DNA from: Gaiellales bacterium | Lineage (GTDB): Bacteria; Actinomycetota; Thermoleophilia; Gaiellales; JAICJC01 | NCBI GenBank assembly: GCA_036273515.1 | Contig: DASUHM010000018.1 | Coordinates: 1-64,000 of the forward strand | Direction of reading: 5' to 3' | Length of the DNA: 64,000 bases | Shown: in pieces, positions 35,690 to 43,564 of the stretch | Layout of the letters: the number at the start of each line of letters is the position of its first letter | Numbering within the stretch: the stretch's first letter is position 1 | The notes under the pieces: generated by a model | Seen by the model: the letters and a program-made list of their open reading frames with translations, nothing else | What the model was told of the DNA's origin: nothing | Database searches by the model: none | Position numbers and translations under genes: made by a program

Positions 35690-36484
35690 ATGGCCGATCC
35701 GCGCACGCCCCCAGGGGCGCTCGTCCTGGACATGGAGGGCGTCCTGCACGTCGACTGGGCCGCGCTCCCCGGAAGCGCCGAGGCGGTGCAGCGGTTCGCG
35801 GCCGCCGGCCTCGAGATCGCCGTCCTCACGAACACGACGGGCCGTACCCGCGCCGAGATCGCAGGGCGGCTGGCCGGGCTGGGCATGCCCGTGCCGGCGG
35901 AGCGGATCGTCACGTCGGCCTCGGCGACCGCCGAGCATCTGCGAAACGCCGCGCCCGCGCCCCGCGTGTTCGCCCTCGCCGAGCCCGGTGTGCTCGAGGA
36001 GTTCGCCGGGCTCGATCTCGTCGACCGGCCAGCCGACGCGGACACGATCGTGCTCGGCGGTCCCGACGGCCGCTGGACGTATGCGGCGCTGAACGAGGTG
36101 TTCGCCGCGCTCATGCGCGGCGCGGCGCTGGTGGCGATGCAGCGCAACCGCTGGTGGACGACGCGGGCCGGCCCGGCCCTCGACGCGGGCATGTTCGTCG
36201 CCGGCCTGGAGTACGCCGCCGGTGTCGAGGCGACCGTCATCGGCAAGCCGTCGCCGGCCATCTTCGCGACCGCGTGCGCGCTCGCGGGCGCCGATCCCGC
36301 CGAGGCGATGATGGTCGGCGACGACCTCGAGTCGGACCTCCGCCCGGCCGCCGCCCTGGGGATGGCGACGTGCCTCGTGCGGACGGGGAAGGGCGGGACG
36401 TTCACGCCCGCAGCCGGCGAGGTCGACATGCACGCCGACGATCTCGCGGCGGTGGCCGACGCGCTCGGCCTGCCCGCCGCCTGA
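35690..36484 (+). CDS. LHPP/HDHD2-like HAD-IIA phosphatase with variant motif I
   Basis: 264 aa. HAD-IIA cap arrangement: motif II in VLTNTTGRTRAEI, motif III GKPSPAIFATA and motif IV MMVGDDLESDLR. Motif I is LVLDMEGVLHVDW, so D14 is the nucleophile but the usual D+2 is Glu (E16). HDHD2 and LHPP also deviate at D+2 (Ser), and the following VLHVDWAALPGSAEAV is like theirs. Activity may be reduced or altered. Own leaderless promoter. Confidence 0.83.
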   Translation: MADPRTPPGALVLDMEGVLHVDWAALPGSAEAVQRFAAAGLEIAVLTNTTGRTRAEIAGRLAGLGMPVPAERIVTSASATAEHLRNAAPAPRVFALAEPGVLEEFAGLDLVDRPADADTIVLGGPDGRWTYAALNEVFAALMRGAALVAMQRNRWWTTRAGPALDAGMFVAGLEYAAGVEATVIGKPSPAIFATACALAGADPAEAMMVGDDLESDLRPAAALGMATCLVRTGKGGTFTPAAGEVDMHADDLAAVADALGLPAA

Positions 36485-36576
36485 CTCTCGGCGAATTACG
36501 GAGGGCGAGTCCGCGCCCGCCCCGACGCGCGCCTCCTCCGCCCGGCCGAAGATGGACGGGACCGAAGGAGGTGACG

Positions 36577-37104
36577 ATGCACGCGCTCATCGTCTACGAG
36601 TCGATGTACGGCAACACCCGCGCCGTCGCCGAGGCGATCGCGGAGGGCTTCGGCGACGGGGCGGACGTGCGCCACGTGCGGGCGGCGGGTGCCCCGGACG
36701 ACGAGGTCGACCTGCTCGTCGCCGGCGGCCCGACGCATATCCACGGGATGACCACGTCGCTCAGCCGGCACATGACCATCAAGGGTGCACAGGAGGACGG
36801 CCATGGCGAGATCGACCCGGACGCGGTCGACGCGCCCGGGCTGCGCCAGTGGCTGCGCGATCTCCCCCATCGCCCCGGCGGGATCGCGGCGGCGTTCGAC
36901 ACGCGGATCGACCGGTCCGCGACGGTGACGGGCACCGCGGCGCGTGGCGTCGCGAAGCGGCTCCGCCACCACGGCTACGAGGTCGGCTGGACCGAGAGCT
37001 TCTTCGTGGACGACGCGGAGGGGCCGCTCGCCGACGGCGAGCTGGAGCGCGCCCGCGGCTGGGGCGCGACGCTCCGCACGGCCGCCGTTCGCCACGCCGC
37101 GTGA
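36577..37104 (+). CDS. Flavodoxin-domain protein
   Basis: 175 aa. FMN phosphate loop YESMYGNTRAVAEAIAEGF at about residues 7-25, then DLLVAGGPTHIHGMT (50s loop). Cytoplasmic single-domain flavodoxin or flavoprotein of the kind found beside stress genes in actinobacteria; electron partners unknown. ATG follows GGAGG at 6 bases. A terminator follows 16 bases after the stop. Confidence 0.88.
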   Translation: MHALIVYESMYGNTRAVAEAIAEGFGDGADVRHVRAAGAPDDEVDLLVAGGPTHIHGMTTSLSRHMTIKGAQEDGHGEIDPDAVDAPGLRQWLRDLPHRPGGIAAAFDTRIDRSATVTGTAARGVAKRLRHHGYEVGWTESFFVDDAEGPLADGELERARGWGATLRTAAVRHAA

Positions 37105-37119
37105 GCTGAGCCGGCAGCA

Positions 37120-37150
37120 GGCGCTCCCGGGTCTTGCGCCCGGGAGCGCC
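37120..37150 (+). terminator. Terminator after flavodoxin gene
   Basis: Perfect 12-bp stem GGCGCTCCCGGG / CCCGGGAGCGCC with a 7-base loop. Confidence 0.85.
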
Positions 37151-37159
37151 GCCAAGGCG

Positions 37160-37252
37160 TCACCCCACCGACGCGAACGCCTCGCCGTGCATCGCGCGCG
37201 AGACGTCTTCGCGCGTCGCAGGGCTGATCCCGCCTGGAGTGTTCAAGTCCAC
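37160..37252 (-). pseudogene. Possible rubrerythrin/ferritin N-terminal remnant
   Basis: 30-codon frame from a GTG. It reads ISPATREDVSRAMHGEAFAS, which is like the first helix of rubrerythrin-type proteins (AMHGEAFA with the metal Glu), then stops. No continuation is seen before the flavodoxin terminator. Could also be a small real ORF. It lies between two terminators. Confidence 0.35.
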
Positions 37253-37290
37253 ACGCCTGCTCGGTGGTCGCCGGCGTGAGCTCGCGCGGG

Positions 37291-37319
37291 GCTGCTCCCG
37301 GCCATCGGCCGGGAGCAGC
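37291..37319 (-). terminator. Terminator after aldehyde dehydrogenase gene
   Basis: Perfect 13-bp stem GCTGCTCCCGGCC / GGCCGGGAGCAGC with a 3-base loop, 11 bases beyond the stop codon. Confidence 0.87.
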
Positions 37320-37329
37320 GCGCGATCGA

Positions 37330-38694
37330 TCAGCCGACCCGGATGAGCTTCTTGTTCACGAACTCGTCCGCGCCGTAGCGGCCGAGCTCGCGGCCCGAGC
37401 CGGAGCGCTTGACGCCGCCGAACGGCAGCTCCGCGCCGTCCGCGCCGACCAGGTTCACGTAGACCATGCCGGCGTCGATCTTGTTCGCGACCCGCTCGGC
37501 CTGGTCGGCGTCGGTCGTGAACACGTAGGAGCCGAGCCCGAACGGCGTGTCGTTCGCGAGCCTCACGGCCTCCTCCTCCGAGCCGACCTTGTAGACGGAC
37601 GCCACGGGGCCGAAGAACTCCTCGTAGCGCGCCTTGGAGCCCTCGGGGATGTCCGCGAGGATGGTCGGGGAGAAGAAGTTGTCCTTCCGCTCGCCGCCGA
37701 TCACGACCCTGGCGCCGTCCTTCTTGGCCCGGTCGAGCTGATCCTGCAGACGCTCGGCCGCCGTGCTCGAAGAGAGCGGGCCCATGGCAGAGTCCTGCGT
37801 CGGATCTCCCGGCTTCCACTCGCCCATGGCGGCGGTGAACTTCTCCATGAACGGGTCGTAGAGATCCTGGTGCACGATGAAGCGCTTGGCCGCGTTGCAC
37901 GACTGGCCGGTGTTGTCGAGCCGGGCCGACACGGCCGCCTCCACCGCGGCGTCGAGATCGTCCGTGCTGAGCAGGATGAACGGGTCGGAGCCGCCCAGCT
38001 CGAGGACGACCTTCTTCAGATTGCGGCCCGCCACCTCGGCGACCGCGGCGCCGGCGCGCTCCGAGCCGGTCACCGAGACGCCCTGCACGCGCGGATCGGC
38101 GATCACCTTCGCCGCCTGGTCGTTCGTGGCGTAGATGTTGGTGTACGCGCCCGCCGGGAAGCCGGCGTCGTTGTAGAGCTGCTGCAGCGCCTCGGCCGTC
38201 TCCGGGCACTGCGGCGCGTGCTTGAGAAGGACGGTGTTCCCGATGACCAGGTTCGGGCCGGCGAATCGGGCCACCTGGTAGGTGGGGAAGTTCCACGGCA
38301 TGATGCCGAGCAGGACGCCGTAGGGACTGCGGCGGATGATGGCCGTGCCCTCGCCCGCGAGCAGCTTGATCGGCTCGTCCTTCAGGAGCTCTGCCCCGTT
38401 GTCGGCGTAATAGCCGTAGATGTCGGCGCAGAAGTCGACCTCGCCGAGCGCCTGCTCCATGGGCTTGCCCATCTCGCGGACGGTGATGGCGGCCAGCTCC
38501 TCGCGCCGCTCCACGTGCAGCTCGCCGACCCGGCGCACGAGCTTGGTGCGCTCCTCGACGCTCGTCGCGCGCCCCCACTCCTGGTACGTCTTGTAGGCGC
38601 CCGCGATGGCCGCCTCGAGCTCGTCGTCCGTGATCGTCGGGTAGGTCTTGAGCGTCTCACCCGTTGCCGGATTGATGACCGCGTAGTCGCTCAT
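37330..38694 (-). CDS. NAD(P)-dependent aldehyde dehydrogenase (SSADH-type)
   Basis: 454 aa. Active-site Glu in ELGGSDPFI and Cys in GQSCNAAKRF; cofactor motifs GIMPWNFPTYQ and VTGSERAG. The short length and sequence match GabD2/YneI-type succinate-semialdehyde dehydrogenases. ATG follows GAAGGAG. Single gene with its own terminator; no GABA aminotransferase is near, so the physiological aldehyde is open. Confidence 0.9.
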   Translation of the reverse strand: MSDYAVINPATGETLKTYPTITDDELEAAIAGAYKTYQEWGRATSVEERTKLVRRVGELHVERREELAAITVREMGKPMEQALGEVDFCADIYGYYADNGAELLKDEPIKLLAGEGTAIIRRSPYGVLLGIMPWNFPTYQVARFAGPNLVIGNTVLLKHAPQCPETAEALQQLYNDAGFPAGAYTNIYATNDQAAKVIADPRVQGVSVTGSERAGAAVAEVAGRNLKKVVLELGGSDPFILLSTDDLDAAVEAAVSARLDNTGQSCNAAKRFIVHQDLYDPFMEKFTAAMGEWKPGDPTQDSAMGPLSSSTAAERLQDQLDRAKKDGARVVIGGERKDNFFSPTILADIPEGSKARYEEFFGPVASVYKVGSEEEAVRLANDTPFGLGSYVFTTDADQAERVANKIDAGMVYVNLVGADGAELPFGGVKRSGSGRELGRYGADEFVNKKLIRVG

Positions 38695-38775
38695 CGTGCT
38701 CCTTCGTCAGTGTCTGCCGACCGAAATAGGACCCGGCATCCTACCGACTCGATCCGTCCACTTACAGGTGAGCCG

Positions 38776-39144
38776 TCATGCGACGGACGCGCACGCCGGA
38801 GCGACCCAGAGGACTCGCTCGCCCACGACGTGGTAGCGGCGCCCACGGACACGGACGAAAATCGCTGTGTCAGTCTCGCCGGTACCCGGGTAGCAGAACC
38901 CTTCCAGGTCGATCCGAATGCACCGGCGGTTGTACGCAGCCTCGTAGATGCTGCCTCTGTGAGCCTTGCACGTCACCGACGGGCCGAAGAGGTTGCCCGT
39001 GTCTCCAAGTGCATGGGCGAGATCGTCGTTGGTGAACGGTTCCCTGCCAGGCGGTGCCGTGAGGCTGATCGCCGCCGTGCAGGCCATCGCCGCGAGCGCC
39101 ACCGTGACCAGCACCTGCCACCAGCGTCTGTCGGACCATCCCAT
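38776..39144 (-). CDS. Hypothetical exported or membrane-anchored protein
   Basis: 122 aa. One hydrophobic segment (about 9-28) after a basic start suggests a signal anchor. The outside part has conserved-looking Cys residues (VTCKAH, RRCIRIDLEGFCYPG and CASVA) that could pair. No family recognised. It diverges from the amine oxidase; the 84-bp gap carries that gene's operator. Confidence 0.55.
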   Translation of the reverse strand: MGWSDRRWWQVLVTVALAAMACTAAISLTAPPGREPFTNDDLAHALGDTGNLFGPSVTCKAHRGSIYEAAYNRRCIRIDLEGFCYPGTGETDTAIFVRVRGRRYHVVGERVLWVAPACASVA

Positions 39145-39209
39145 GCCGCCATGATCGGCGGCCCGCGGCGCGCTCGCGTCGGGGGTACCCCTCGACGTCG
39201 CGGGCCAAG

Positions 39210-39225
39210 TGGTACATTTGTACCA
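39210..39225 (+). promoter_or_regulatory. Candidate TetR operator on the amine oxidase promoter
   Basis: Inverted repeat TGGTACA-TT-TGTACCA, 7-bp perfect arms. It contains the TACATT -10 box (39213-39218), which lies 10 bases before the GTG at 39229. The TetR gene is second in the operon, so simple negative autoregulation is expected. A further 10-bp palindrome GGGGTACCCC lies at 39182-39191. Confidence 0.7.
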
Positions 39226-39228
39226 ATC

Positions 39229-40527
39229 GTGAGGAGTAGCCGGTACGACGTGATCGTGGTCGGAGGCGGGTTCGCCGGCGTCACGGCCGCGCGGGAAGCG
39301 GCCCGCGACGGCCGCTCGACGCTGCTGCTCGAGGCGCGCGACCGGCTCGGCGGCCGCACCTGGACGGCCCCGTGGCGCGGCCACGACATCGAGTACGGCG
39401 GCGGCTGGGTGCACTGGCACCAGCCGTTCACGTTCTCGGAGATCACCCGCGCCGGCCTCGGCGTCGAGCTCTCCGGCGACCCGGACGCGACCGCCTGGTA
39501 CGTGGGTGCCGAGCGCCGCACCGGCACCATCGCGGAGCGCGACGCGATTGCGAACGCCGGCTGGCTGCGGTTCGTCGAGGGCGTCGAGGAGTCGCTCCCC
39601 AACCCGCACGACCCGCTGCACGCGATCGACCGGCTGGCGGCGATGGACGCGCTGACGATCGCCGAGCGGGTCGAGCAGCTCGGCCTCGACCGCGAGCAGC
39701 ACGACGTGCTCTGGGCCGAGCTCGAGTCCCTTGCCCACGGGCCGCTCGACGACGCCGGCGCCGTCAGCGTCCTGCGCTGGCACGCGCTCTCCGGGTACAG
39801 CCTCGCGCTCACCCAGTACACGGGCGGCCGGGTTACGGTGGCCACCGGCACGCGCGGACTGCTCGACGCGATCGCGTCAGGGGCGCCGTTCGAGACGCGC
39901 CTCGAGACGCCGGTCGCCGCCGTTCGCCGGACCGGCGACGGGGTCGAGATCGAGACGCGCGCAGGCGAGCTCATGGGCGCGCGGCGCGCCGTCGTCGCCG
40001 TCCCGCTGAACACGCTCCCTGCGATCGAGTTCGATCCGCCGCTCTCCGAGCCCAAGCAGGCGGGCATCGCGCTCGGCCAGGCGTCGCGCGGCATCAAGAT
40101 CTTCATCCACGCCGAGGGCGACCCGGCGGCCCAGAACTCGATCCGGCCCAGCCACCCGTTCGGCTACCTCGACACCGAGTTCCGGGAGGCCGACGGGAGC
40201 CAGATCATGATCGGCTTCGGCTACGACGCCACCATCTGCGACGCGACCGACCTGGCCTGCGTGCAGGTGTCGCTCGACGAGATCATCCCGGGCTACCGGG
40301 CCGTCGCGGCGACCGCGCACGACTGGCTCGCAGACGAGTTCTCGAACGGCACATGGGCGATTCACCGGCCCGGTTGGTACACCCACCACTACGCCGAGAT
40401 GCGCCGGCCGGAGGGGCCGCTGCTGCTGGCCGGCTCCGACCTCGCGGCCGGCTGGGCGGGCTTCATCGACGGCGCGATCGAGACCGGCATCCGCGCGGGC
40501 ATGTGGCTGCGCACGCAGGGGCCGTGA
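39229..40527 (+). CDS. Flavin-containing amine oxidoreductase
   Basis: 432 aa. FAD dinucleotide fold YDVIVVGGGFAGVTAAREA at the N-terminus, then LLEARDRLGGRTWT, and a C-terminal FAD motif GPLLLAGSDLAAGWAGFIDGA. Resembles monoamine oxidase family proteins that oxidise amines to aldehydes with peroxide release; substrate unknown. GTG start, leaderless. It overlaps the TetR gene by 4 bases. Confidence 0.9.
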   Translation: MRSSRYDVIVVGGGFAGVTAAREAARDGRSTLLLEARDRLGGRTWTAPWRGHDIEYGGGWVHWHQPFTFSEITRAGLGVELSGDPDATAWYVGAERRTGTIAERDAIANAGWLRFVEGVEESLPNPHDPLHAIDRLAAMDALTIAERVEQLGLDREQHDVLWAELESLAHGPLDDAGAVSVLRWHALSGYSLALTQYTGGRVTVATGTRGLLDAIASGAPFETRLETPVAAVRRTGDGVEIETRAGELMGARRAVVAVPLNTLPAIEFDPPLSEPKQAGIALGQASRGIKIFIHAEGDPAAQNSIRPSHPFGYLDTEFREADGSQIMIGFGYDATICDATDLACVQVSLDEIIPGYRAVAATAHDWLADEFSNGTWAIHRPGWYTHHYAEMRRPEGPLLLAGSDLAAGWAGFIDGAIETGIRAGMWLRTQGP

Positions 40528-41090
40528 GCGACCGGCGCCGCCTGATCGTCGAGGCGGCGCTGCGCGTCATCGCCCGCGACGGGGTGAATGCGGCCACCCA
40601 CCGGGCCGTGGCGGCCGAGGCCGGCGTGGCCCTGGCGTCGACGACGTACCACTTCGCGTCGAAGGCCGAGATCGTCGCCGAGGCGCTCGAGCTCGCGATC
40701 GACCGCTCCATCGCCGCCGTCGAGCGCTGCACGGCCCCGCCGCACCCGGCCACGCCGGGCGCACTCGTCGACCGCCTGGTCGAGCTCGTCCATGCCCTCT
40801 GCGCCGACGACCAGGCGCCGCTCGCGGCCCAGTACGAGCTCCTGATCGAGGCGGGTCGGTCGACGCAGGTGCGCGGCGTTGCCGAGCGGTGGGACGGCGC
40901 CTACCTCGGCGGCCTGCGGACCATCGTCGCCGCGGCCGGCATCGCCGAGCCGGACGAGGCGGCCCGGATCCTCAGCGACCTGATCGAAGGGGCGCTGCTC
41001 GACCACGTCACCGCCCCGCGGGACGGCTTCGTCGAGGCCACGATGCGGCCGGCACTCGCCCGCGTCGTCGCCGGCCTGGCGGCAACGTGA
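40524..41090 (+). CDS. TetR-family transcriptional regulator
   Basis: 188 aa. HTH at about 20-50 (VNAATHRAVAAEAGVALASTTYHFASKAEIV) and a typical ligand-binding domain. Coupled to the amine oxidase by GTGA overlap; the palindrome before that gene is its probable operator. The ligand may be the oxidase's amine or aldehyde (inference). The dispersed GGGGTCTGACCCC repeat starts 6 bases after its stop. Confidence 0.92.
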   Translation: MSDRRRLIVEAALRVIARDGVNAATHRAVAAEAGVALASTTYHFASKAEIVAEALELAIDRSIAAVERCTAPPHPATPGALVDRLVELVHALCADDQAPLAAQYELLIEAGRSTQVRGVAERWDGAYLGGLRTIVAAAGIAEPDEAARILSDLIEGALLDHVTAPRDGFVEATMRPALARVVAGLAAT

Positions 41091-41096
41091 GCAAAA

Positions 41097-41109
41097 GGGG
41101 TCTGACCCC
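41097..41109. repeat. GGGGTCTGACCCC dispersed palindrome
   Basis: Third locus with this 13-bp element, flanked by AAAA on the left as at 7165. It lies between the TetR stop and the GATAAT -10 box (41126-41131) of the SDR gene, so an insertion here would alter that promoter. Confidence 0.8.
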
Positions 41110-41137
41110 GTGTATTCAGGGCGGGGATAATCGCCCG

Positions 41138-41899
41138 GTGAGCCAGCGCGTCGCCATCACCGCCGCCGCGGGAGGCTTCGGCCGCACCGTCGCCCGCGCC
41201 TTCGCGGCGGATGGGGCCGACGTGTACGTCTGCGACGTCGACGCGGCGGCCGTCGAGAGCGCCGCCGCCGACGGCCTGAACGCGAGCGTGGTGGACGTCG
41301 CCGACGGGGCCGCGCTCGAGCGCTGGGTGGATGCCGTCCTCGCGGCCGGCGGAGGCCTCGACGTGCTCGTCAACAACGCCGGGATCGCGGGACCGACCGC
41401 GCTCGTCGAGGACATCGCGCCGGGCGAGTGGGAGCGCTCGCTGGCCGTCAGCCTGACCAGCCACTACCGCACCTGCGCCCGCGTCGTCCCCGCCATGAAA
41501 GCGGCCGGGAGCGGCTCGATCATCAACATCTCCTCAACCGCCGGCCAGCACGGGATCGGCCTGCGCGCGCCGTACGTCGCCGCCAAGTGGGCGGTGATCG
41601 GCCTGACCAAGACGCTCGCGATCGAGCTCGGGCCGCACGGCGTGCGCGCGAACGCCATCTGCCCGGGCTCCGTCGACGGCGACCGCATGCGCGGCGTCAT
41701 CGCCCGCGAGGCGGATGCCCGCGACGCGGCGGCGGCGGAGGTCGAGCGCGAGTACCTCGAGGGCCAGTCGATCGCCCGCTTCGTGCAGCCGGCCGAGATC
41801 GCCGACCTGTGCCTGTTCCTCGCCTCGGACGCCGCCCGCATGATCAGCGGCCAGGCCATCGCCGTCGACGGCCACACGGAGACGTTCCACATCGGGTAG
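41138..41899 (+). CDS. Short-chain dehydrogenase/reductase (SDR)
   Basis: 253 aa. Classical SDR: cofactor loop TAAAGGFGRTVA (first Gly of TGxxxGxG replaced by Ala), DVLVNNAG with N80, S132, Y146-x3-K150 catalytic set, and CPGSVDGDR. NAD preferred given the acidic VCDVD after beta 2. Substrate unknown. GTG start 6 bases after GATAAT, leaderless. Single gene. Confidence 0.92.
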   Translation: MSQRVAITAAAGGFGRTVARAFAADGADVYVCDVDAAAVESAAADGLNASVVDVADGAALERWVDAVLAAGGGLDVLVNNAGIAGPTALVEDIAPGEWERSLAVSLTSHYRTCARVVPAMKAAGSGSIINISSTAGQHGIGLRAPYVAAKWAVIGLTKTLAIELGPHGVRANAICPGSVDGDRMRGVIAREADARDAAAAEVEREYLEGQSIARFVQPAEIADLCLFLASDAARMISGQAIAVDGHTETFHIG

Positions 41900-41946
41900 C
41901 CGGCGTCCCTGACGCGTACGCGACGATCAAGTACCATCTGCCGCCC

Positions 41947-43557
41947 GTGTCCGAGCCGCCCGAATCCGTGCGGTCGACGACCGCCCAGAGGCTGATCGCA
42001 AACCGGCGGCTCCGTTGGCCGGCGGGTTGCCTCGTGCTGGTGGCCGCGTACTACGGGGCGGCCCAGGTGAGCTTCCACCTCGAGTTCGCCGGCCCGGTGG
42101 CGGCGATCCTGTGGCTGCCCGTCGGCGTCGCGATCTCCTTTCTGTACTTCGGCGGCCTGCACCTTTGGCCCGGCGCGCTCGCGGGCGACCTGATGGCGAA
42201 CGACTACGGCGCGCTCACGGTCGGCGCCGGACTCGGCCAGAGCGCAGGCAACCTGGCCGAGGTCATCGTCGCGACCTGGCTGATCCGCCGGCTCGTCCCC
42301 GAGGGCTCGCCGCTCGAGTCCGTCCGCGGCCTCGGCCGGTTGCTCGCCGCACTGGCGACGGGCGTCGCCATCAGCGCCACGGTGGGGACGAGCTCGCTCC
42401 GCCTTGCCGGCGTGGTGCACATGGACAACGTCCCCACCGTCTGGCGGACGTGGTGGCTGGGCGACTTCGTCGGCGCGCTCGTCGTCGTTCCGCTCGCCCT
42501 GGCCTGGTACGGCCAGCCGTTCGAGCGGCGCTGGCCGCCCGCGCGCATCGTGGAGGCGCTCGTCCTCGTCGTCACCGTGTGCGTGCTGAGCGACATCTCG
42601 TCGAGCAGCCACCGCCCGGTCGTCTACGCCGTCTTCCCGGCGCTGATCTGGGCGGCGCTGCGGTTCGGGCCGCGCGGCGCCACCGCCGCGATCGCGATCG
42701 CGGTCTGGTTCACCGTGACGAACACGACCCACTACGTCGGGCCGTTCGCCTACCACTCGATCACCCGCAGCGTGTTCAACACGCAGCTCTTCATCGGCGT
42801 CGCGGCCGTGTCGACGCTGTACCTGTCCGCCGTCGTGGCGGAACGGCAGCGGTTCGCCCTCCAGCTCGGCGCCAGCCGCACCCGCCTCGTCGAGGCGGGC
42901 GACGTGGAGCGCAGGCGGCTGGAGCGCAACCTCCACGACGGCGCCCAGCAGCGCCTGACCTGGCTCGCCGTCGACCTGCGCCGGGCGGCCGCCCGTGCTC
43001 GCCGTTCGCCGGAGGATGCGCCGGCGATGCTCGAGAAGGCCGAGGCGGAGGTCGAGCTCGCGATCGACGAGCTGCGCGACCTCGCCCACGGCATCCACCC
43101 CTCCGTCCTCACCGACCTCGGGCTGGCCACCGCGGTCCGCGGGGCGGCGCTGCGCTCGACCGTGCCGATCAAGCTCGTGCGCCTGCCCGACCGGCGGGTC
43201 GACGAGACCGCCGAGACCACCGCGTACTACGTGTTCGCGGAGGCGGTCGCGAACGCCCAGAAGCACTCCCGCGCCTCGACCATCGACGTCTCGATCGTCG
43301 ACCGCGGCGACACGCTCACGGTCGAGATCGCCGACAACGGCATCGGCGGCGCCTCGGAGCGGGGTTTCGGCCTCCAGGGGCTGCGCGACCGGGTCGAGAC
43401 GGTCGGCGGCCACTTGCGGGTCACCAGCGTGCCCCTGCACGGGACGGTGGTCAGCGCCACGATCCCCGTTTCGGCCGCCGAGCCCGGGCCGGCGCGGCCC
43501 CGGCCGCGGCCGACCACCGATCCGGCCCCGGCCGACGGCACGTCCTCCGCGGGCTGA
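41947..43557 (+). CDS. Orphan MASE1 sensor kinase (HisKA_3, NarL-partner type)
   Basis: 536 aa. N-terminal MASE1-type membrane sensor with 8 or so helices (about 20-290), then HisKA_3 with phospho-acceptor H330 in ERRRLERNLHDGAQQRL and HATPase_c with ADNGIGGASERGFGLQGLRDRV. Kinases with HisKA_3 pair with NarL/LuxR-type regulators, but none is adjacent. TACCAT (41932-41937) is 9 bases before the GTG. It sits at the edge of the block of genes sharing the 17-bp palindrome. Confidence 0.9.
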   Translation: MSEPPESVRSTTAQRLIANRRLRWPAGCLVLVAAYYGAAQVSFHLEFAGPVAAILWLPVGVAISFLYFGGLHLWPGALAGDLMANDYGALTVGAGLGQSAGNLAEVIVATWLIRRLVPEGSPLESVRGLGRLLAALATGVAISATVGTSSLRLAGVVHMDNVPTVWRTWWLGDFVGALVVVPLALAWYGQPFERRWPPARIVEALVLVVTVCVLSDISSSSHRPVVYAVFPALIWAALRFGPRGATAAIAIAVWFTVTNTTHYVGPFAYHSITRSVFNTQLFIGVAAVSTLYLSAVVAERQRFALQLGASRTRLVEAGDVERRRLERNLHDGAQQRLTWLAVDLRRAAARARRSPEDAPAMLEKAEAEVELAIDELRDLAHGIHPSVLTDLGLATAVRGAALRSTVPIKLVRLPDRRVDETAETTAYYVFAEAVANAQKHSRASTIDVSIVDRGDTLTVEIADNGIGGASERGFGLQGLRDRVETVGGHLRVTSVPLHGTVVSATIPVSAAEPGPARPRPRPTTDPAPADGTSSAG

Positions 43558-43564
43558 GCGGCCC

